DNA from: Treponema sp. UBA4873
GTDB lineage: Bacteria; Spirochaetota; Spirochaetia; Treponematales; Treponemataceae
Length of the DNA stretch: 64,000 bases
Direction of reading: 5' to 3'
Assembly (NCBI GenBank): GCA_002399405.1
Contig: DHDP01000013.1
Coordinates: 45,199-109,198, forward strand
Part shown: positions 59,976 through 64,000 of the stretch, in pieces
Position numbering within the stretch: the stretch's first letter is position 1
Layout of the letters: each line of letters opens with the position of its first letter
Program-made: the position numbers and the translations under genes
Notes under the pieces: generated by a model
Seen by the model: only the letters and a program-made list of their open reading frames with translations
What the model was told of the DNA's origin: nothing
Database searches by the model: none

Positions 59976-60014
59976 AAAAAAGACCGCGTCAGTTACAGGA
60001 ACTTTCGCGGTCTT
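59976..60014 (-). terminator. Intrinsic terminator of the 29-residue protein gene
   Basis: On the minus strand AAGACCGCG and CGCGGTCTT form a perfect 9-base stem around a 17-base loop and are followed by a run of T. It lies 30 bases after the small gene and just before the dxs start region, separating the two units. Confidence 0.85.
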
Positions 60015-60043
60015 ATCTGACATCAATAAGTTAGCAGAAAATG

Positions 60044-60133
60044 CTACTTATTCTTATGCCGATTTCTTCTAAGCATCTTCTTTCGCTTATGTGTCGCCAT
60101 CTTCTGGCGCTTTCTTTTCTTTCCACAGGGCAC
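60044..60133 (-). CDS. 29-residue basic protein, AURKAIP1/COX24 (mS38)-like
   Basis: The frame starts at GTG 60133, which has AAAGGAG 7 bases upstream, and encodes 29 residues: MPCGKKRKRQKMATHKRK, then KMLRRNRHKNK. The pattern KKRK-MATHKRKK-LRRNRHK matches the small basic AURKAIP1/COX24-type proteins found in spirochaetes and Bacteroidetes; the mitochondrial relative mS38 binds the small ribosomal subunit. It has its own strong promoter and terminator and stands alone. I recognised the family by pattern, not by search. A ribosome-associated role is inference. Confidence 0.85.
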   Translation of the reverse strand: MPCGKKRKRQKMATHKRKKMLRRNRHKNK

Positions 60134-60167
60134 GATGGCACTCCTTTCACTTAGATAAGTGTTAGTA

Positions 60168-60196
60168 ATTATCACCTAAAAACAGTATTACGTCAA
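60168..60196 (-). promoter_or_regulatory. Strong promoter of the 29-residue basic protein gene
   Basis: On the minus strand TTGACG (60191-60196) and GATAAT (60168-60173) are separated by 17 bases. The -35 lies inside the last codons of miaA. The leader of about 28 bases has a small CACTTA/TAAGTG hairpin ahead of AAAGGAG. Confidence 0.7.
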
Positions 60197-61156
60197 GTGT
60201 AACAGAAAAAAATCCCTGATTTTTTCAGCGGCCTGACCGACGGCTTCTTCCGAGCCGTCGAACGGAAGCAGAACGGCCGACGGGATGCTGCGCATATAGG
60301 TATACTGTTTCTTTGCATAAGCTCTGCTGTCGGCCTTTATCAGGGCGCGCACATCTCCTGCAAAGCGGACGGAAAACCATTCACGGTATCCGATTGCCTT
60401 CATGCCGGGATCATATGCCGTACATCCGTTTTCCCGCAGATGAATGACTTCCTGTTCCAGGCCTTCGTCGAACATACTGTCCACCCGCTGATTTATGCGT
60501 TCATAGAGCATTGTACGCTCCATGCTGAGAATGAGCGTACAAAACGCGTACTGTTCACGAAGTTCGAACTTTCTGCGGAACGAGCTCCGCGGTCTGCCTG
60601 CTGCCGCATATACTTCGAGCGCGCGCTGGATGCGGTATCTGTCGTGCACATGTATGACGGCCGCGCTTTCGGGATCGAGTGTCTGAAGCTCGGCATACAG
60701 TTCCGCAGGTCCTTCCGCCTCCATGCGGCGCCGGAGTTCCGCACGCACGTTTTCGTCTGCCTCCGGTGTTTCCGGCAGCCCCAGAAGAAACGCACGGATG
60801 TAAAAACCGGTGCCGCCTGAGACAACGGGAATTTTTCCACGCGAATATATTTGCGCACACGCATTGTCCGCGCGCGCAACAAAATCCGCGACGGAGAACT
60901 GCTCGTGCGGCGAACAAATGTCTATGAGATGATGCGGAAGAGCGGATAAAAGAGCCGCATCAGGTTTCGCAGTCCCGATATTCATACCGCGGTATACCTG
61001 CATCGAATCGGCGCTGATGATCTCTGCTTTGTCTTTAAAAAAAGAGAGACTGCCCTCTGCGAAGAGTGTCCGCAGCAAAGCAGTCTTTCCGGTAGCAGTG
61101 GGCGCGAAAAGAACAAGTACCGGTATCTTTCCGCCTGTATGATTACTGCTGTTCAA
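60188..61156 (-). CDS. miaA: tRNA dimethylallyltransferase MiaA
   Basis: Adds an isopentenyl group to A37 of tRNAs reading U-starting codons, using the DMAPP that dxs helps make. The 322 residues have the P-loop APTATGKTALL (about residue 18), ISADSMQVYRGMNIGTAKP, PHHLIDICSPHEQFSVADF and the conserved VSGGTGFYIRAFL. Length is standard. It overlaps rpoZ by 14 bases. Confidence 0.97.
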   Translation of the reverse strand: MNSSNHTGGKIPVLVLFAPTATGKTALLRTLFAEGSLSFFKDKAEIISADSMQVYRGMNIGTAKPDAALLSALPHHLIDICSPHEQFSVADFVARADNACAQIYSRGKIPVVSGGTGFYIRAFLLGLPETPEADENVRAELRRRMEAEGPAELYAELQTLDPESAAVIHVHDRYRIQRALEVYAAAGRPRSSFRRKFELREQYAFCTLILSMERTMLYERINQRVDSMFDEGLEQEVIHLRENGCTAYDPGMKAIGYREWFSVRFAGDVRALIKADSRAYAKKQYTYMRSIPSAVLLPFDGSEEAVGQAAEKIRDFFLLHLT

Positions 61157-61337
61157 TCTTGAACGTTACCTTGTTGTCGAAAACCTGCCGGGCAGCAAGG
61201 GAAACGACCTTTCCGTCGTTCTGTTCAATTTCGGGATCTTCAATCTTTGCCATCTGATATGCACGGCGGCTTGCAGCTACCGTAATCTCATAGATATTGC
61301 CTGAATATTTTACAAGTTCTTCAAGGGGAAATACCAT
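61143..61337 (-). CDS. rpoZ: RNA polymerase omega subunit
   Basis: Small RNA polymerase subunit that helps fold beta prime. The 64 residues begin MVFPLEELVKYSGNIYEITVAASRRAYQMA; the segment TVAASRRAYQMA is the conserved omega helix. It is shorter than E. coli omega (91 residues) as usual for spirochaetes. AGAGGT lies 7 bases before the ATG. It heads the rpoZ-miaA unit. Confidence 0.93.
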   Translation of the reverse strand: MVFPLEELVKYSGNIYEITVAASRRAYQMAKIEDPEIEQNDGKVVSLAARQVFDNKVTFKIEQQ

Positions 61338-61363
61338 CAGTCGTACCTCTACTATATTTTTTT

Positions 61364-61392
61364 ATTATAGACGAATTCCGCAGTTATGTAAA
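61364..61392 (-). promoter_or_regulatory. Strong promoter of rpoZ-miaA
   Basis: On the minus strand TTTACA (61387-61392) and a perfect TATAAT (61364-61369) are separated by 17 bases. The leader is about 20 bases and contains AGAGGT. Confidence 0.75.
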
Positions 61393-61450
61393 GTATACGC
61401 GTAATGATTGTGCAACGATATGCTGTACATATCATGCATGAAAGGGGGTT

Positions 61451-61657
61451 GCACACTGTTTGTAACGCCTCCTGTACAGTGACTGGATGCGGGAACAAAC
61501 AGTCACAGGCTGCGTTCCGGTACAGTGCCGTGATCGCACGTCATACAGTGCATGTTTGTGCATTACCCGCTATCGAGGAAGGTGCCTGCCTGCTAACAGG
61601 GACGTATGCTACCTTCTAATAAGGAATGGCATCACCCGCTAACAGGGATGGATACTC
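61451..61657. repeat. Degenerate tandem array, nine units of exactly 23 bases
   Basis: Units begin at 61451, 61474, 61497, 61520, 61543, 61566, 61589, 61612 and 61635, with no insertions or deletions between them. Units 2-5 share ACAGT at the same column (61476, 61499, 61522, 61545); unit 1 has ACACT there. Units 6-9 share CTA in columns 5-7; units 7 and 9 are alike over CCNGCTAACAGGGA, and unit 8 is a diverged copy. Most units keep G-G/T-A in columns 12-14. Two subfamilies are thus joined in phase. 23 is not a multiple of 3, so the repeat was not kept as protein code. Confidence 0.75.
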
Positions 61658-61755
61658 GCAAAGCTATATTCAATTTTCAGGTTTTTCATAATGCGGTTGC
61701 CCTGAATTATATCACTACGTAAAAACTGCACAAAAATGCAAAATACAGGCAATAT

Positions 61756-62580
61756 ATGTTATGTATGGAAAAAAATACAGGAACAGAGTATGATACCGGT
61801 ATGCCGCGGAATTACGTCACACAGGGTATTGTCTTTTCAATCAGACCGCAGGGGGAGAACAACAGCTCGGTCGGATTCGTGACTAAAGACACAGGCCTTG
61901 TCTATGCGACATTATACGGCGGTCCGAAAAGCAGGCTGCGCTCGCTCGTGTCGCAGTGGAACAGCGGGACAGCATATTTTTATTGTAAGGAAAACAGTGA
62001 TTCCTCACGAAATGTAAAAATCACCGATTTCGACGTTCAGAACTACCACATGTCGTTCCGCGAAAGTCTCTATAAAACGTACGCAGCTTCACTTGCTGCC
62101 GAACTTGCCCTAAAAACAAAGTGCGCCGGAAGCAATGAAAAGTGCTGGTATCTGTTGTCGGGGTTTCTCGACGGACTCGATCTTTCGGCCGGCAGACAGT
62201 GCGAAACGGGCCTCGTACGGTTCCTGTGGCGGTATCTCGACCTGCTCGGCATCAGACCGGACGTTTCGCGCTGCATTCTGTGCGGCCGTGAGTTTTTCAC
62301 TGGAAATTCAATCGGAGATAGAGTATCATACAATGCAGTTGAGAACGGCTTCGTGTGCAGTTCCTGCGCGGGACAGGACAGAAGTACCTGCACGTTTATG
62401 CTGAGCATTGAAGCTGCACGCTATCTGTATGCTGTATCGGAACTGACGCCGGCAGAAGTTCGCGTTCTGCCGCTCAGCGACGATTCGCTCAGCGAAATAA
62501 AGCGGCTTGTGTTCTTTCTTGCGGGACAGGCTGCGGGAACAAAATTAAAAACGCTTGAAACCGGAATAGGAATATTATGA
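61756..62580 (+). CDS. recO: DNA repair protein RecO
   Basis: Loads RecA onto SSB-coated DNA in the RecFOR pathway. The 274-residue product has an N-terminal OB fold (YVTQGIVFSIRPQGENNSSVGFVTKDTG, LYGGPKSRLRS) and a helical domain with cysteines CILCGREFF and CSSC (about residues 174-200) forming a zinc-type site as in many RecO proteins. Starts at 61756, 61765 and 61801 are all possible; 61801 (MPRNYVTQG) best matches the family N-terminus, while no ribosome site clearly decides. It overlaps the next gene by 4 bases. Confidence 0.88.
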   Translation: MLCMEKNTGTEYDTGMPRNYVTQGIVFSIRPQGENNSSVGFVTKDTGLVYATLYGGPKSRLRSLVSQWNSGTAYFYCKENSDSSRNVKITDFDVQNYHMSFRESLYKTYAASLAAELALKTKCAGSNEKCWYLLSGFLDGLDLSAGRQCETGLVRFLWRYLDLLGIRPDVSRCILCGREFFTGNSIGDRVSYNAVENGFVCSSCAGQDRSTCTFMLSIEAARYLYAVSELTPAEVRVLPLSDDSLSEIKRLVFFLAGQAAGTKLKTLETGIGIL

Positions 62581-63953
62581 GACCAACAGATATAATCATG
62601 AAAAAACGCGGAACGTTCATCCGATCCGCAGACGGAAAACAGACACTTACCGGAAGTACGGCGCTTTCCAGGGAAGAAATCAAATTTTTAGTCGACGGCT
62701 ACGTCGCAGGCACGATTCCCGACTATCAGATGTCGTCGTGGCTTATGGCCGTTTACTTCAACGGAATGTCGTTCGAAGAAACGGGATGGCTTACGGACGC
62801 CATGCTCCACTCCGGCGACGTCATCAACCTGCACGGTTACGAAAAAGACGGACTAACCGGACCGTTCGTCGACAAGCATTCGACAGGCGGAGTCGGCGAC
62901 AAAATTTCGCTGCCGCTCGCGCCGATTGTCGCATGCTGCGGAATTCAGGTGCCCATGATGTCCGGCCGGGCGCTCGGACACACAGGCGGCACGCTCGACA
63001 AGCTCGAATCGATAAAAGGATACAAAGTCGGCCTTACACCGGATACATTCCGCTCGCTCATCGCGAAGACCGGATTTGCAATGACGGGACAGACGAAGGA
63101 AATTGTCCCTGCGGACAGGCTGCTTTACGCGCTCCGGGACGTGACAGGCACCGTTGAATCGGTACCGCTCATTACGGCAAGCATTCTCTCAAAAAAGGTC
63201 GCCGAAGGAGCCGACGCACTCGTGTTCGACGTAAAATACGGTTCGGGCGCATTCATGAAATCAATTCCCGATGCGGAAATGCTTGCGTCGTTTCTCGTCA
63301 AGACCGCAGGCGCGATGGGAAAGAAAGCGTCGGCCCTCATCACGAATATGGATACGCCGCTCGGCTGGAAAGTCGGCAATTTTCTTGAAATCGAGGAAAC
63401 GATCGAATGCCTTCAGGGAGACGGACCGGAAGACGTCATGGACGAAACGTACGCGCTCGGTGCTGAAATGCTCATGCTCGGCGGAAAAGCAGCTTCGAAG
63501 GAAGAGGGTATAGCGAAATGCCGGACGGCAGTAGCATCCGGTCTGGCGCTTGTGAAATTCCTTGAAAACGTGAGGGATCAGGGCGGTAATCCTGAAACGC
63601 TTCTCTGCGAACAGGGAAAGAGACGGTCGCCGTTCCATACGATGCTCAAAGCAAAACAGGACGGATACATCAGTCTCGACGCATATCTTACGGGAATGGC
63701 CGGTGTCGATCTCGGAGTCGGACGCAGCAGGACGACTGATCCCGTCTGTCCGGATGCGGGCCTCATTCTGTATGCAAAGACAGGCAGCCGCGTAAAAGCA
63801 GGAGACGTCCTTATGGAAGTATACGGTAAAGACGAAGCGTGCCTTTCTCCCGCCTGCGAACGCCTTGAAAAAGCAGTCTCTTACTCTTCCGACAAACCGG
63901 AGGTTAAACCGCTCGTTTACAAGGAAATACATCAGGGAACCTCTAAAAACTGA
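62577..63953 (+). CDS. pdp: Pyrimidine-nucleoside (thymidine) phosphorylase
   Basis: Cleaves thymidine/uridine with phosphate to base and sugar phosphate in pyrimidine salvage. The 458 residues have FVDKHSTGGVGDKISLPLAPIVA (phosphate and pyrimidine site, about residue 95), SGRALGHTGGTLDKLESI (about 125), VFDVKYGSGAFM (about 205) and the C-terminal domain with YAKTGSRVKAGDVL. AGGA lies 6 bases before the ATG, which overlaps the recO stop. It pairs functionally with the upp gene at 36699-37733. The symbol could equally be deoA. Confidence 0.93.
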   Translation: MRPTDIIMKKRGTFIRSADGKQTLTGSTALSREEIKFLVDGYVAGTIPDYQMSSWLMAVYFNGMSFEETGWLTDAMLHSGDVINLHGYEKDGLTGPFVDKHSTGGVGDKISLPLAPIVACCGIQVPMMSGRALGHTGGTLDKLESIKGYKVGLTPDTFRSLIAKTGFAMTGQTKEIVPADRLLYALRDVTGTVESVPLITASILSKKVAEGADALVFDVKYGSGAFMKSIPDAEMLASFLVKTAGAMGKKASALITNMDTPLGWKVGNFLEIEETIECLQGDGPEDVMDETYALGAEMLMLGGKAASKEEGIAKCRTAVASGLALVKFLENVRDQGGNPETLLCEQGKRRSPFHTMLKAKQDGYISLDAYLTGMAGVDLGVGRSRTTDPVCPDAGLILYAKTGSRVKAGDVLMEVYGKDEACLSPACERLEKAVSYSSDKPEVKPLVYKEIHQGTSKN

Positions 63954-63966
63954 AGTTTTTAGAGGT
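63939..63966 (+). terminator. Perfect 13-base hairpin overlapping the pdp stop codon
   Basis: ACCTCTAAAAACT and AGTTTTTAGAGGT pair perfectly around a 2-base loop, with the pdp stop codon (63951-63953) at the tip. There is no clean T-run after it. Like the hairpin on the flbD stop, it places the stop codon inside a stem. It may end the recO-pdp transcript or protect its 3' end. Confidence 0.65.
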
Positions 63967-64000
63967 AACTTTGAAAATGCGATGTTTTAAGTCGTGATAT

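Larger units (their letters stand above)
61338..61755. other. 418-base gap between divergent rpoZ and recO
   Basis: It holds the rpoZ promoter (61364-61392), then a stretch of mixed sequence, the 23-base-period array (61451-61657), and an AT-rich 100-base stretch before recO. An open frame 61404-61619 on the plus strand crosses the array but lacks a ribosome site and has no recognisable protein features. No tRNA, 4.5S RNA, RNase P RNA or tmRNA signature was seen. Confidence 0.7.

Noticed and set aside
61404..61619. 71-codon open frame across the 23-base array
   Set aside because: No ribosome site, no family features, and the DNA period of 23 is not a codon multiple, so the array was not shaped as protein.
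61451..61657. CRISPR array
   Set aside because: Units are contiguous and degenerate, without the conserved-repeat/unique-spacer alternation, and no cas genes are present.
61566..61657. Integron attC sites or a structural RNA such as 4.5S RNA or RNase P RNA
   Set aside because: The CTAAC motifs recall attC core sites, but there is no paired GTTRRRY layout or cassette; none of the conserved RNA signatures was found.
1..64000. Prophage, transposon or horizontally acquired island
   Set aside because: No integrase, transposase, tRNA-flanked att site or abrupt change in codon character was noticed; the window looks like core chromosome.

Overview
The window looks like chromosomal DNA from a spirochaete, almost certainly a Treponema species. 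By eye the base composition is close to balanced. The placement rests on gene content and order. There is a V-type (not F-type) ATP synthase operon with a DUF2764 gene between atpE and atpA. There is one long flagellar operon in the order flbD-motA-motB-fliL-fliM-fliY-fliO-fliP-fliQ-fliR-flhB-flhA-flhF-flhG, followed by a flagellar sigma factor and a FapA/DUF342 gene. Relaxed lipoprotein signals, a long eukaryote-like IleS and tandem DUF115 (Maf-like) proteins fit the same picture. The species is not decided here.

Layout: 1-3328 (minus) is the V-ATPase operon (atpE, DUF2764, atpA, atpB cut by the window edge), with galM just upstream. 4585-21884 (minus) is the motility block: the export gate, C-ring, stator and flagellar placement regulators, ending in the whiG/fliA-type sigma factor, fapA and two small genes of unknown function. 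22089-24205 (plus) is a two-component system. 24200-28601 holds hemW, lepB, smpB, a periplasmic protein, tsaC and a DivIC/FtsB-like gene. 28765-36041 (plus) is a compact, mostly uncharacterised cluster: a very acidic 695-residue protein, an unknown 304-residue protein, two DUF115/Maf-like proteins and a membrane protein with a degenerate GGDEF domain. 36052-41816 (minus) is an ileS-led operon with a lipoprotein, an uracil phosphoribosyltransferase with a long N-terminal extension, and a TPR lipoprotein. 42025-50349 holds envelope genes (two outer-membrane-type barrels, a secreted protein, a long-chain acyl-CoA ligase, an MGDG-synthase-like glycosyltransferase) plus thiI. 50417-53246 (plus) is a family 4 uracil-DNA glycosylase and priA. 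53281-59959 (minus) is a tight seven-gene operon dxs-folP-cdaA-cdaR-acpS-DUF2225-truA. 60044-61337 (minus) holds a 29-residue basic protein gene with its own promoter and terminator, and rpoZ-miaA. 61756-63953 (plus) is recO and a pyrimidine-nucleoside phosphorylase.

How the genes work together: the V-ATPase couples ATP to the ion gradient that MotA/MotB use. FlhF/FlhG and the sigma factor set flagellar number and late gene expression. If the DUF115 pair are true Maf relatives, they may glycosylate flagellins. The dxs operon joins isoprenoid, folate, c-di-AMP and acyl-carrier functions in one transcript.

Three things not explained by gene calling stand out. The 418-base gap between rpoZ and recO contains a degenerate tandem array with a strict 23-base period. 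Several promoters sit so close to start codons that the transcripts would be leaderless or nearly so. Two palindromes lie in the fadD-thiI divergent promoter. No tRNA, rRNA, insertion sequence or CRISPR array was seen.
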